A DNA stretch of 64,000 bases from Thermomicrobium roseum DSM 5159 (GCF_000021685.1 NC_011961.1:310001-374000), one strand, 5' to 3'. Counted from the stretch's first letter, positions 49,725 to 58,418 are shown. Notes: generated by a model from the letters alone, not told the origin. A program made the numbers and translations.

Positions 49725-50147
49725 TCACTCCTCAGCGAAAGCGAAGAGCATGGTCAACGTCGCGCCGATGACTGTCAGGTACACCCCGATATCGAAAAGG
49801 AGCGGTGTGCCGAGATCGACGCGGAGATTGCCGGGAAGAGGCACGCCGATCCAGAGGCCGGTGAGGAAGGATGTCCTGTTGATCCAGGCGAAGAGCCCGC
49901 TCGCCGCGGCGAACGCGAGGCCAATGGCGACCAACGTCAGTGGTTGCACGCGGAGGAGTCGCTGGGCTGTGCGCAGGCTATAACCGAAAGTGAGGAGGGC
50001 GAAGCCGGTCGATGCGATCAAACCACCAGCGAAGCCGCCACCTGGCTCGTGATGTCCGCGCAACAGCAGGAAGAGGCTGAAAAGCAAGAGAAGCGGTGAG
50101 ATCCAGCGGACGGCTGTTCGCAAGATGATCGAGGGAAGGGTACTCAC
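49725..50147 (-). CDS. mnhB: Na+/H+ antiporter subunit B (MnhB/MrpB)
   Basis: 140 aa with about four helices. It begins LPSIILRTAVRWISPLLLLF and carries the conserved RGHHEPGGGFAGGLIASTGF loop of MnhB. Start 50147 overlaps mnhA by 4 bp. Normal length. Confidence 0.94.
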   Translation of the reverse strand: MSTLPSIILRTAVRWISPLLLLFSLFLLLRGHHEPGGGFAGGLIASTGFALLTFGYSLRTAQRLLRVQPLTLVAIGLAFAAASGLFAWINRTSFLTGLWIGVPLPGNLRVDLGTPLLFDIGVYLTVIGATLTMLFAFAEE

Positions 50148-52474
50148 GTTCCTTCCTCCTTCTGCCGACGCCGGTAAAGCAAGGCTGTCACTCCGAGACC
50201 GGCCAAGCCCAGCACGGTGATCTCACCGAGCGTGTCCAGGGCACGGAAATCGACCAGGATGACATTGACCACGTTCCGCCCGTGTGCCGCCGGGTAGCTC
50301 TGCTCGAGGAAGAAGGTCGAAATGCGCTCGCGAGCCGGGGAACCGATCATCAGGAACGCGAAAAGGCTCATCGTCATCCCAAAAAGCATGGCGACGATCG
50401 CATCGCGGACACGGGCGCGGGTCGTCGAGAGGCGGGCATAACGCGGCAAGCGATAGAAGGCGAAGACGAGGAGCACGACGGTCAAGGTATCGACGAGGAC
50501 TTGCGTGATCGCCAGATCCGGTGCGCTGAAGCGCGCATAGAGCACGGCGAGGCTGAAACCGAGAGCACCGAGCGCCGCAATGGCAGCGAGTCGCTCGGTC
50601 GCGCGGACTGCCACGAGCGCGGCCACGAGGATGATGAGCGCTAAGCTCGCGTCGACGACATCGATCGCTGACAGGTGTGGAGGAGACCAGTGGGCGAGGA
50701 GTTCGGCACGGTATCGGCCCACGGTGAGCAGCGAGAGTGAGACGAGCGTCAACACTGTGACCATGACGTAGACGCGCAAGTAGCCGCTCTGCAGCAGTCG
50801 GGTCTGCCGGATAGCCACGCTGTTGATGACCGCCAGTGTTCGGAAGTACCAGCTCTCGCTCCCCCACGCCGCCAGAGCTCCGGCTGTTGGGCTCCACGAT
50901 TCAGTCGTGCGGAGGCGATCGCCGAGTCGGAGCGCGATCGGCCAGCTGACGGCGAGCGCTCCGCCGAGCAGCAGGACGAGCAGGCTCAGGCCGAGTGCAG
51001 GGGTGAGGCCGTGCCACAGGGCGAGCTTGACGCTGGTTGGCTCATGGCCCGACAGGCTGGCGACGACCGCACTCGCCAGTGGGCCGAGGGAACTAGTGAG
51101 AAGACCGGAAAGGGACGCGGCGGCACCCAGCAGCGCGGGTGCGGTCAGGAGCTGCCAGGCTGGAGCGTGGGCGTGCTCGGGAGCCGTCCTCGGCTGGCCG
51201 ACAAAGGGTCGCAAAAGGAGCCAAGCGACTGCTGTCTGTCCACTGAGCGCGGCGAGCAGAACGAGCAGGCCTGGGAGTGGCAGCTCGTTCCAGGACGTTT
51301 CGAGAACGAGTTCCTTGGCGACGAAAGAAAGCGTCGGCGGAAGGCCAGCGGCAGCCAGGACGACGAGTCCGGCGACGATGGCGAGTCCGGGAAAAAGTCC
51401 AGCCAGTCCGCCGAGACGATCGAGCACCCGCTCGCCGGTCGCATGGTCGATGGCGCCAGCGAGCAGGAACGCTCCTCCCTTGTACAGCGCATGGGCGAGC
51501 AAGAAGAGGGCGAAGGGGAGCCAGCCGGGCTCGCCGAAGCTGAGCAGGAAGACGAGCGTCCCGAGCGCGCTGATCGTGCTGTAGGCGAGCAGCCGCTTGA
51601 GATCGCGCTGCTGGACCGCGAGCAGCGCGCCGACCAGGGCAGTCGCGCCGCCGAGCACGCCGAGGCTCGGTTGCCACCAGGGGTGCTCGCCGAACGCGGG
51701 AGTCATTCGCGCCAGCAAGTAGACGCCGGCCTTGACCATGGTTGCCGAATGGAGATAAGCGCTCACTGGAGTGGGAGCCTCCATGGCGTTGGGAAGCCAG
51801 AAGTGCAACGGGACCTGAGCCGACTTGGCTGCAGCACCGAGCAGAATCAGGAGGAAAGCGGTCGTGACCAGCCCGTCGGCATCAAGAGGCCCCTGGGCCA
51901 GGATTTCGCTCAGTCGCAGGCTGCCGGTGCGCTGCACCAGGATGAGGAGGCCGGTCAAGAGGGCGAGCCCACCGCTTCCGGTGACGATCAAGGCCTGCGT
52001 CGCACTCGTCCGTGCTCGCTCCCGTTCGTTTTCCAAACCGATGAGGAAGAACGAAGTGATGCTGGTGAGTTCCCAGAAGACGAACAGGAGAATCACGTCA
52101 TCGGCGAGCACCAAGCCGAGCATCGCTGCCTCGAAGGCGAGGAATGCGACCCAAAAGGCCCGGCGGCGCGGATGATGTTCGAGGTACGCGACCGAATAGA
52201 GCGCGATGAGTGCACCGATGCCAGTGACGAGGAGCGCGAACAGGAGTCCCAGCCCATCCAAGCGGAGCGTGAGATCTGCCCCGAGCGTGGGGAGCCACGA
52301 AATCGTTTCGACGCGTGTCGGTCCGTGTGTCACCGCCGGGAGCTGGCTCGCGTACCAGCCGAAGAGCACGAACGAGGTGAGTGCCGCCAAATACCCGAAG
52401 CGGGCAGCGAGCCGATCCCCGAGCCAGGGGGCGAGGAACGCCAGAATGAACAACGACGCGAGACCAGCGAGCAC
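50144..52474 (-). CDS. mnhA: Na+/H+ antiporter subunit A (MnhA/MrpA)
   Basis: 776 aa from GTG 52474, which follows AGAGGAGGG. The upstream open frame to 52771 is shadow. About 20 helices: a NuoL-like antiporter unit (residues 60-480) with the conserved glutamate in LFVFWELTSITSFFLIG and lysine in AAAKSAQVPLHFWLPNAMEA, followed by the C-terminal MnhA-specific part (FSAPDLAITQVLVDTLTVVL). First gene of the complete A to G set. The complex exchanges cytoplasmic Na+ for H+ for pH and sodium homeostasis. Confidence 0.95.
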   Translation of the reverse strand: MLAGLASLFILAFLAPWLGDRLAARFGYLAALTSFVLFGWYASQLPAVTHGPTRVETISWLPTLGADLTLRLDGLGLLFALLVTGIGALIALYSVAYLEHHPRRRAFWVAFLAFEAAMLGLVLADDVILLFVFWELTSITSFFLIGLENERERARTSATQALIVTGSGGLALLTGLLILVQRTGSLRLSEILAQGPLDADGLVTTAFLLILLGAAAKSAQVPLHFWLPNAMEAPTPVSAYLHSATMVKAGVYLLARMTPAFGEHPWWQPSLGVLGGATALVGALLAVQQRDLKRLLAYSTISALGTLVFLLSFGEPGWLPFALFLLAHALYKGGAFLLAGAIDHATGERVLDRLGGLAGLFPGLAIVAGLVVLAAAGLPPTLSFVAKELVLETSWNELPLPGLLVLLAALSGQTAVAWLLLRPFVGQPRTAPEHAHAPAWQLLTAPALLGAAASLSGLLTSSLGPLASAVVASLSGHEPTSVKLALWHGLTPALGLSLLVLLLGGALAVSWPIALRLGDRLRTTESWSPTAGALAAWGSESWYFRTLAVINSVAIRQTRLLQSGYLRVYVMVTVLTLVSLSLLTVGRYRAELLAHWSPPHLSAIDVVDASLALIILVAALVAVRATERLAAIAALGALGFSLAVLYARFSAPDLAITQVLVDTLTVVLLVFAFYRLPRYARLSTTRARVRDAIVAMLFGMTMSLFAFLMIGSPARERISTFFLEQSYPAAHGRNVVNVILVDFRALDTLGEITVLGLAGLGVTALLYRRRQKEEGT

Positions 52475-52800
52475 GAACCCTCCTCTGACGCTCGTTCCGT
52501 CGGCGTGCGATGGTGCGTTCGAGAGGCTCGCTGCTCCCTGCCTGTGGTGCCCGAGCCTCCTCGCGGGGCGACCGCTCACCACGCAGCGGCCGCCTCGCGG
52601 GAAGACCCGACACGGGGAACTCCGTGCACGGTCGCCCGCCAGTGTATCGTGGAGAGAATGCGCCGGGCAAGAATGGGTGGCAGCGAAGCAGGCAAGCCAT
52701 CGGAGCATGCTCCCCTCGGAGAAGCCCAACGCCGTACACTGCTCGTGGCGCGTGGCTCGCCGGGTGAGCATCGACGAGGAAGCGGGGAGGGGAGTCGATC
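52475..52800. other. Divergent intergenic region upstream of mnhA
   Basis: About 325 bp between mnhA and a divergent VOC gene, expected to hold both promoters. A TACACT box (52735-52740) precedes the VOC gene but lacks a clear -35. Open frames across the region have no ribosome binding site. No RNA gene recognised. Confidence 0.4.
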
Positions 52801-53565
52801 ATGCTGCGTCAGATCGATCATCTGGTCGTTTTGGTGCCGGACCTCGAGGCTGCCATCCAGGAGTATCGTGGAGCAGGTTTCACGGTCGTGCCGGGTGGAA
52901 CACATCCTACGGGAACGCACAATGCGCTGATCGGTTTCGGCGACGGCGCGTATCTGGAGCTCCTGGCCTTTTACGAGGACAATCCGGCTCACCGCTGGCA
53001 CCGCTTTCGCGCTGCGGGAGGGGGGATCATCGATCTCTGCGTCCTGGTCGAGGGCATCGAGGCGGAATGCCAGCGACTCGAGCGAGCGGGTTTCACTTAC
53101 CAGTTGGCGGCAGGGAGCCGGACGCGGCCGGATGGATTCACGATCGCGTGGAAGAACGCGACGCCCCCGGACGAGTTGACGGGTCAGCTACCGTTCCTGA
53201 TCGAGGACGTGACGCCACGGCAAGAGCGCGTGCCGCATGGCCAGCAGGCGGAGCACCCGAACGGGGCCCGCGGTGTGGCTGAAGTGGTGATCGCTGTCCG
53301 TGACCTTGCGCCGGTCGTCAGTGCCTGGCGAGCGCTTCTCGAGGCTCCAGGGGAAGCAGCCGAGGATCCAATCTTGGGGACCCCCGTTCATCGCTTCGCT
53401 CTCGGCCCGCATCGCGTCTCGCTCGCGGCAGGCCCTCACCCGCTGATCGAAGAGCGGCTCGGGCGGGCAGGTCCGGGGCCGCTGCTCACGCGCCTGTGGG
53501 CCTGGACCACGGCAGACGTGACGCTGGGGTCGGCCCGCTTCGCCCTGCTGCAACTGGAGCGCTAG
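52801..53565 (+). CDS. VOC family protein with Glyoxalase_3-like domain
   Basis: 254 aa. The N-terminal module begins LRQIDHLVVLVPDLEAAIQEY with GTHNALIGFGDGAYLELLAF, the arrangement of Glyoxalase_3 (DUF) proteins. The second module starts VAEVVIAVRDLAPVVSAWRALL. Metal residues are partly kept (His in IDHLVV, Glu in YLELLA). Its stop overlaps the stop of the convergent LOG gene by 4 bp. Function unknown. Confidence 0.78.
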   Translation: MLRQIDHLVVLVPDLEAAIQEYRGAGFTVVPGGTHPTGTHNALIGFGDGAYLELLAFYEDNPAHRWHRFRAAGGGIIDLCVLVEGIEAECQRLERAGFTYQLAAGSRTRPDGFTIAWKNATPPDELTGQLPFLIEDVTPRQERVPHGQQAEHPNGARGVAEVVIAVRDLAPVVSAWRALLEAPGEAAEDPILGTPVHRFALGPHRVSLAAGPHPLIEERLGRAGPGPLLTRLWAWTTADVTLGSARFALLQLER

Positions 53566-54167
53566 CGCTCCTCCCGCCCCATCCAGCGAGGGACAGCGAT
53601 CGGTGGCTGATAGGTCAGGAGCGCCTCGACAGCCTCCTCGGGGTCATCGGTCACGATGAGGAGGCCAGCATGTTCGGGGGCGATGAACCCCTCGTCGATG
53701 GCATGGCGGACGCTCGCCAGAAGGTGACGGTAATAATCGCTCGAGTTGAGCAGGACGACCGGCTTGGTGTGGATACCGAGCTGTGCCCAGGTCACGATCT
53801 CGAAGAGTTCGTCGAGTGTGCCGAAACCTCCTGGCAGGGCGACGAAGCCATCAGCCAGGTCGGACATGAGGGCTTTGCGCTCGTGCATCGTGCGCACGAT
53901 GTGGAGGCGCGTGAGGTTGGGGTGGGCGAACTCGCGGGCCATCAGGACTTCCGGGATGACACCGATCACTTCGCCGCCCGCTTCCAGTGCGGCATCGGCG
54001 ACGACACCCATGAGGCCGATGCTGCCGCCGCCGTAGACGATGCCGATCCCGCGCTCGGCGAGCAGTCGGGCCAGGCGCTGCGCATGCAGCCGGTAAACAG
54101 GGCGATTGCCGAGGCGCGATCCACAAAAAACGCAGACACGCTCGAGCGGCACTCTCCGGTCTTCCAT
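53562..54167 (-). CDS. LOG family protein (cytokinin riboside 5'-monophosphate phosphoribohydrolase-like)
   Basis: 201 aa. Both family motifs are present: the PGGFGTLDELFEIVTW nucleotide-binding loop and the upstream GIVYGGGSIGLMGVVADAAL. The N-terminus is CVFCGSRLGNRPVY. Family members release ribose 5-phosphate from AMP-type nucleotides; in bacteria outside plants' partners the physiological role is unclear. Weak ribosome binding site at 54167. Confidence 0.9.
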   Translation of the reverse strand: MEDRRVPLERVCVFCGSRLGNRPVYRLHAQRLARLLAERGIGIVYGGGSIGLMGVVADAALEAGGEVIGVIPEVLMAREFAHPNLTRLHIVRTMHERKALMSDLADGFVALPGGFGTLDELFEIVTWAQLGIHTKPVVLLNSSDYYRHLLASVRHAIDEGFIAPEHAGLLIVTDDPEEAVEALLTYQPPIAVPRWMGREER

Positions 54168-54347
54168 CGTTCTCGGGTTCCTTCCGTTTCGGGGGCGCGA
54201 TGCCCCGGTCCGCTGAGTGTACCCTGCTGATCGCTCTCCTGAAAAGCCGTATCAGGATGCGTTGTCTCCCTAAGCGGATACGAGCATCTGCGAGGCACAC
54301 GCGCTTTCTGGTAGACTGCGCAGGAGAACGAGGAGGATCGTTCCAGA

Positions 54348-54662
54348 ATGGTGCAGGTCATCGATCCGATCCGCGACCGGGCCGGTCTCGAGCGGAAGCT
54401 GGCGACGACGTCCTATCACGTCGATCGGGAGCGTGCGCACATCTGGATCATCGATCCCGATGTCTGTCTCCAGTGCGAGCGGCAGCAATGCATCGTTTGC
54501 TGTCCGGCTGCGTGCTACACACCGCTCCCGGATGGCCGGGTCAAGTTCTCCCATGAAGGCTGCGTCGAGTGCGGGACCTGTCGGATCGTCTGTTACGAGT
54601 TCCGCAATATCGCCTGGACGTACCCGCGCGGTGGTTTCGGCGTCCAGTACCGGTACGGATGA
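54348..54662 (+). CDS. FixX-like ferredoxin-type protein
   Basis: 104 aa. Cysteines are arranged for iron-sulfur binding: CLQCERQQCIVCCP (residues 44-57) and CVECGTCRIVC (about 75-85). The C-terminus FRNIAWTYPRGGFGVQYRYG is characteristic of FixX, which passes electrons from the FixAB electron-transferring flavoprotein and FixC quinone oxidoreductase. AGGAGGATC precedes the ATG. No fixABC genes are adjacent, so it is an orphan here. Confidence 0.85.
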   Translation: MVQVIDPIRDRAGLERKLATTSYHVDRERAHIWIIDPDVCLQCERQQCIVCCPAACYTPLPDGRVKFSHEGCVECGTCRIVCYEFRNIAWTYPRGGFGVQYRYG

Positions 54663-55004
54663 AGGACGCGCTCCACCCTACCGAGTAGCGTTCGTACCGC
54701 GCTGTGTGACACCTGAGCTCGTCCGATCGCCACTGTTTCGACGGCGAGCTGACGCGACGCTCCAGCTCGTCGCGGTGGGTGTGCGACGAGCGGTTACCCC
54801 GATCCGATGGTCCTTCGCGATCACGCGCCGTGCGCAAGGCGAGGGTTCCTCCGCGAACGAGTCCTCCGTTCGGTGAGGTAACTCGCAGCTGGTCGGCTCG
54901 GAAATGCGACAGCGATGCCCGAGCATGCGCTTCCACTCGTGCGCAGTTGCCAGTGCTCGGCCCGGGAAACGACCCGAGTGGGCGGGCGATGATGCGTCGC
55001 TTCC
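54663..55004. other. Non-coding gap between the FixX-like gene and merA
   Basis: About 340 bp. Several overlapping short frames exist on both strands, none with a plausible start or family similarity. No tRNA fold, riboswitch core or repeat recognised. Confidence 0.45.
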
Positions 55005-56687
55005 TCACGCACAACATGAGAGGCGCGCGGGATCCTGCTCGACAGCCAGCGCAGCTAAGCGCAGCCCCTCTCCAACCGTGAGGTAGGGGGCGAGATGCTC
55101 GCGGAGGTCGGCGAGCGTCAGCCCAGCATGGACAGCCAGAGTCGCTGCTTCGATCAGTTCCCCGGCAGCGCTGGCGAGTGCCTGAACACCCAGTATGCGC
55201 CCGCTCTCGGCATCAGCGACCAGGAACACCCCGCCGAACGGTTGCAGCTCGACCCGTTCGCGGGCGATCACGGACGCGGGAGCGAAGCCGGTCACGACCC
55301 GATGCCCGCGCGCCTCGGCATCTGCTCGGGTCAGCCCGACGCTGGCCAGCTGGGGCTGCGTGAAGATGACGGCTGGTACGGCATCGAGGCGCAGGATTTG
55401 CTGCTCTCCGAGGAGCGCGTTGCGAGCTGCCAGGCGGCCCTGCGCGGCTGCCACATACACGAACTGCGGGCCGAGCGTCACGTCACCCGCGGCGTAGATG
55501 CGGGGATTCGTCGTCCGGAGCGTCGGATCGAGTCTGGGGGCTCCCCGAGCGTCGAGTTCCACACCGGCGGCAGCGAGATCGAGGTCGTCCACGTTCGGCC
55601 GGCGTCCCGTCGCCACGAGCAGCGTTTCAGCCTCGAGCGCTTCTTCGCGACCATCACTGGTCTGCACGATGAGGCGTACGCCGCCAGGAACGCGCTCGAC
55701 CCGCTGCGGGAGCACGCCGAGGCGGAACCGGATCCCTTCCGCAGCGAGCGCCTGCTGGAGTTGCTCGGCCAGCTTCAGTTCGATTTCTGGCAAGAGCCGA
55801 GCTCGCCGCTGTACGAGAGTGACGCGACTGCCGAGCCGCTGGAACGCTTGGCCGAGTTCCAGGGCCACGTACCCAGCACCGAGCACGAGCAGCGAGGTCG
55901 GTACGCGCTCCAGGTCGAGCGCGCTCGTGCTCGTCAAGAACGGCGTCTCGGCGAGGCCAGGCAGCGGCGGGAGAGCCGGACTGGCCCCGGTGGCGATCAG
56001 AAAGGCACGTGCGCGGATCAGGCGGTCGCCGACAGCGATTGTCTGCGGATCGACGAAACGGGCCGTACCGTGTAGGAGTTCCCAACCGTAGTAGTCGACG
56101 AGTTCCTCGTACTTTTCGCGCCGCAGTGCGGCGATCAGGTCCTGCTTCTGCGCGACATGGGCTGCCAGATCGACTGCCTCGAGTTGGCTGCGGATCCCGC
56201 GATAGCGGCGCGTCGCAGCCAGATGAGCGACTTCGGCGGCACGCAGCAAGAACTTGGAGGGGACGCACCCGATGTTGACGCAGGTTCCACCCAGCGTGCC
56301 ACGTTCGATCATGATGACGCGGGCACCGAGCTGGTGGGCCTCGATCGCGGCAGCGAAGGCGGCTGAGCCACCGCCGATGATCACCAGGTCGGCATCAGCG
56401 TCGGGTGACTCATCGTCCAGCTGGACAGGCGCCAGGCGCCGCAGTTGCCCTGGCTCGTACCGATGCAGTTGTCCGCTAGCAGCACGAATGGCAGCGAAGA
56501 CAGGTTGGGGGTCGAAAGTGGGCGGGGCAGCGAAGCGGACGCGACGGCGTCGCCAGTCCGCTCGCGGCTCGATACCGCCAGAGGCCTCGACAGCTGTCTC
56601 GACGTGCCGCTCACAATCCCGGCAGGTCATCCCTTCCACGTCGAGTTCGTACGTGACGAGGGCCGATTCGTGGTTCGCTGGTGTCAT
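55005..56687 (-). CDS. merA: Mercuric reductase-like flavoprotein with N-terminal HMA domain
   Basis: 560 aa. An N-terminal heavy-metal-associated domain (MTCRDCERHVETAVEASGG, CxxC) is joined to a class I disulfide oxidoreductase: FAD motif VIIGGGSAAFAAAIEA, redox pair GGTCVNIGCVPSK, NAD motif LVLGAGYVALELG, and second FAD motif RIYAAGDVTLGPQFVYVAAAQG. The C-terminal vicinal cysteines (LSCCA) that deliver Hg(II) in true MerA are present. ATG 56687 overlaps the membrane protein gene upstream (ATGA). Reduces Hg(II) to Hg(0) with NADPH; a related activity on another soft metal is less likely. Confidence 0.88.
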   Translation of the reverse strand: MTPANHESALVTYELDVEGMTCRDCERHVETAVEASGGIEPRADWRRRRVRFAAPPTFDPQPVFAAIRAASGQLHRYEPGQLRRLAPVQLDDESPDADADLVIIGGGSAAFAAAIEAHQLGARVIMIERGTLGGTCVNIGCVPSKFLLRAAEVAHLAATRRYRGIRSQLEAVDLAAHVAQKQDLIAALRREKYEELVDYYGWELLHGTARFVDPQTIAVGDRLIRARAFLIATGASPALPPLPGLAETPFLTSTSALDLERVPTSLLVLGAGYVALELGQAFQRLGSRVTLVQRRARLLPEIELKLAEQLQQALAAEGIRFRLGVLPQRVERVPGGVRLIVQTSDGREEALEAETLLVATGRRPNVDDLDLAAAGVELDARGAPRLDPTLRTTNPRIYAAGDVTLGPQFVYVAAAQGRLAARNALLGEQQILRLDAVPAVIFTQPQLASVGLTRADAEARGHRVVTGFAPASVIARERVELQPFGGVFLVADAESGRILGVQALASAAGELIEAATLAVHAGLTLADLREHLAPYLTVGEGLRLAALAVEQDPARLSCCA

Positions 56688-57235
56688 CGTCCTTCCTCCT
56701 TCGCGATGTCGGCACAGGGCGCGAACTCGCCGAGGCCAGCCTGCTCGGTCCGCAACGCAGCTCGAGCACGGCAGGTCGATCGGCTCATGAGGGAAAGCGA
56801 CCAGTGGATAACGCGGAGTCCGGCAGCGCCAGCAAAAGCGACGAAGAGCGTCTGCTGGCGATGGACAAAGAGCCAGCCGAGCAAGGGGAGGCTCCACAAG
56901 ATCGCAGGATCCTGTTCCCACGCCAAGAGGAGAACAGCGAGCACGAGGACCAGTGCAGCCAGTATGAGATCGAGGATGCGGGAGAAGGTGTCACGCGCCA
57001 GCAGGCTGGCGATAAGAAGAATGACCATGACAGCGGCGAGAAGGGGTGTCTCCAGACGTACCAAGAAGGTGAAGGCAGCAGTCCCACCGAGTGCGGAAAG
57101 CAGGAGAGCGAGCCATTGAATCACCAGCCAGTTACAGCAGGCCAGCGTGGTCAGCGCGAGTCCTGCTAGGGTGGCCAGCCCTTCCAGTCCGCGCGCGAGG
57201 GTCGACAGGCGGTCGCGCGGCGAGTCGAGCGACAT
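56684..57235 (-). CDS. Membrane protein with CC motif, possible mercury-transport partner
   Basis: 183 aa, about five helices. The first helix carries TLACCNWLVIQW, a vicinal cysteine pair as in MerT/MerC-type mercury transporters. Two further cysteines lie in the cytoplasmic tail (STCRARAAL, FAPCADIA). Translation is coupled to the MerA-like gene by ATGA. ATG 57235 chosen; GTG 57259 is possible. A role in carrying Hg(II) inward to the reductase is inferred from the cysteine pair and gene pairing; length and helix count differ from classical MerT, so this may be a distinct family. Confidence 0.6.
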   Translation of the reverse strand: MSLDSPRDRLSTLARGLEGLATLAGLALTTLACCNWLVIQWLALLLSALGGTAAFTFLVRLETPLLAAVMVILLIASLLARDTFSRILDLILAALVLVLAVLLLAWEQDPAILWSLPLLGWLFVHRQQTLFVAFAGAAGLRVIHWSLSLMSRSTCRARAALRTEQAGLGEFAPCADIAKEEGR

Positions 57236-57280
57236 GCGACATCTCCCATCCGAGCCCACGTCGCGTTACTGTTCGCAGCC

Positions 57281-57310
57281 AGGATATCGCATACGGAAAG
57301 ACGAATGCAA
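57281..57310 (-). promoter_or_regulatory. Promoter of the mer-like operon within an AT-rich dyad-containing region
   Basis: Minus strand TTGCAT (complement of 57305-57310) and TATCCT (complement of 57281-57286) are 18 bp apart, about 45 bp upstream of the membrane-protein start. The surrounding 57280-57375 is strikingly AT-rich. It contains repeated GCGATA/TATCGC and TACGCA/TGCGTA words and an imperfect dyad AATGC(8)GCATT (57304-57321), suitable for a metalloregulator. Confidence 0.5.
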
Positions 57311-57649
57311 GTTATCGCATTGCTGCGTATCTTGCGTTTTATAGAATCTGATCATTATGATGCATTATGGGTGGCGACCCGAGCGTGTGCCAGAGTGGGC
57401 TCGACCGTGAGCCGTCGGCGAGCGCGGTCACGCAGGTCGTGGGTTCATGCGAGTAACGCGCCGAGGCAGCAGAAGGAAGGTCGCGCCGTGGTGTGGCGCT
57501 GTTGGATAGCCCCTTGGTCGGCTCGGCAGCGGTTTACACTTCGTACCAGCCGATGCGGTGCGCTGGCAACGGCTTTCCTGGTGAGATGGCCTTTCGTGTG
57601 GCGTGTCGCTCGCCATGCAGACGTCGAGAGTGACGAAAGGAACACGTGG
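57311..57649. other. Leader region between the mer-like operon and the thioredoxin-like ferredoxin
   Basis: About 340 bp divergent region. An open frame from 57305 joins the ferredoxin frame but is arginine/tryptophan-rich and lacks a ribosome binding site, so it is treated as non-coding. Its AT-rich left part may hold promoters in both directions. No regulator gene such as merR or arsR was found. Confidence 0.4.
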
Positions 57650-58168
57650 ATGTACTGGTGCCGAGCCCATGTCCTGGTCTGCACCGCGAATCACTGTTCC
57701 CAGAAGGGGGCGCAACAGGTGGCGGCGCGCTTGCGCCTCGAGCTGAAGCGAGCCGGGCTGGACGCGGAGATCATGGTGAACACATGCGACTCGATCGATC
57801 TCTGCGACATCGGCCCGAATATCGTCGTCTATCCGCAGGGATGGATCTACCGGAACGTCCAGGTGGGCGATCTTCCTGAGGTGATCGAGTCCCTGCGGCA
57901 TGGCCAGCATCCGGTGGAGCGACTCGTACTGCGGCCAGATTCCGAGGACGAACGAAGGCGACGCGCGTTGTACCACGCGGCAGTCGCTCAGGAACCGCTC
58001 GCCGTGACCGCCTTCGCCGCGCTTGCCGAGCGCTACGGCTTCGACGAAGCGTGGGTCGCTGAGCAGGCGCGGCGGGGATTCATCGCGCGCAAGCCGGGTG
58101 ACGATGGTGACCGCATCACCGTGACCAGCAAGGCCCGCCACCGCTACGGCCTGCCGGACGCAACCTGA
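57650..58168 (+). CDS. (2Fe-2S) thioredoxin-like ferredoxin domain protein
   Basis: 172 aa from ATG 57650 (GAAAGGA upstream). The N-terminal half shows HVLVCTANHCSQKGAQQVA, then NTCDSIDLCDIGPNIVVYP, the four-cysteine pattern of thioredoxin-like [2Fe-2S] ferredoxins (as in NuoE C-terminal domain and Aquifex Fd4). YRNVQVGDLPEVIESLRHG closes the fold. An extra C-terminal 70 residues (ALAERYGFDEAWVAEQARRG) look like a small helical domain. Possible electron carrier, including for oxygenases or hydrogenases elsewhere in the genome. Confidence 0.8.
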   Translation: MYWCRAHVLVCTANHCSQKGAQQVAARLRLELKRAGLDAEIMVNTCDSIDLCDIGPNIVVYPQGWIYRNVQVGDLPEVIESLRHGQHPVERLVLRPDSEDERRRRALYHAAVAQEPLAVTAFAALAERYGFDEAWVAEQARRGFIARKPGDDGDRITVTSKARHRYGLPDAT

Positions 58169-58322
58169 TCGGTCAGCCGAACGGCGATCGCGCGTCGGCG
58201 ACGCATCGCTGATTGCCTCGGTGGCACGAGGCACGCGAGGCTAGAGAGGTGATCGCTGGATTCTCGCCCACGAAGAACGGCTCGTACTCGATGCGTTCGT
58301 ACGAGAAAGGTGCCAATTTGTC

Positions 58323-58338
58323 ACTGTGTGGTCACAGT
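58323..58338. promoter_or_regulatory. Perfect palindrome upstream of the phosphoribosyltransferase fusion gene
   Basis: ACTGTG and CACAGT flank TGGT, perfect 6-bp arms in an AT-richer stretch. It ends 20 bp before a TATACT box, the place of an activator or repressor site overlapping the -35 region. Confidence 0.5.
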
Positions 58339-58351
58339 TCTTTTGCAAGAT

Positions 58352-58363
58352 GTGTGGTATACT
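58352..58363 (+). promoter_or_regulatory. Extended -10 element of the phosphoribosyltransferase fusion gene
   Basis: TATACT at 58358-58363 is preceded by TGTGG. No canonical -35 sits 17 bp upstream, which instead has the palindrome tail, consistent with a promoter that depends on an extended -10 or on an activator. The start codon is 56 bp further on, after AAGGAGGTGC. Confidence 0.5.
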
Positions 58364-58418
58364 TGGTTCAGTGGTGGGGAGGGATGGGAGGAGACAGTGA
58401 TCGCGTGAAGGAGGTGCG

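Noticed and set aside
52475..52800. T-box or other riboswitch before the VOC gene, suggested by GGGTGGCAGCG
   Set aside because: The motif lacks the T-box core and specifier stem, and the downstream gene is not an aminoacyl-tRNA or amino-acid gene.
51011..52930. 639-codon plus-strand open frame opposite mnhA
   Set aside because: Antisense shadow; Glu/Gln/Arg-rich, no start signal, and mnhA is certain on the other strand.
57305..57649. N-terminal extension of the thioredoxin-like ferredoxin to 287 residues
   Set aside because: The extension is Arg/Trp/Ala-rich without structure or ribosome site and covers the AT-rich promoter region; the ATG at 57650 has GAAAGGA and begins the fold.
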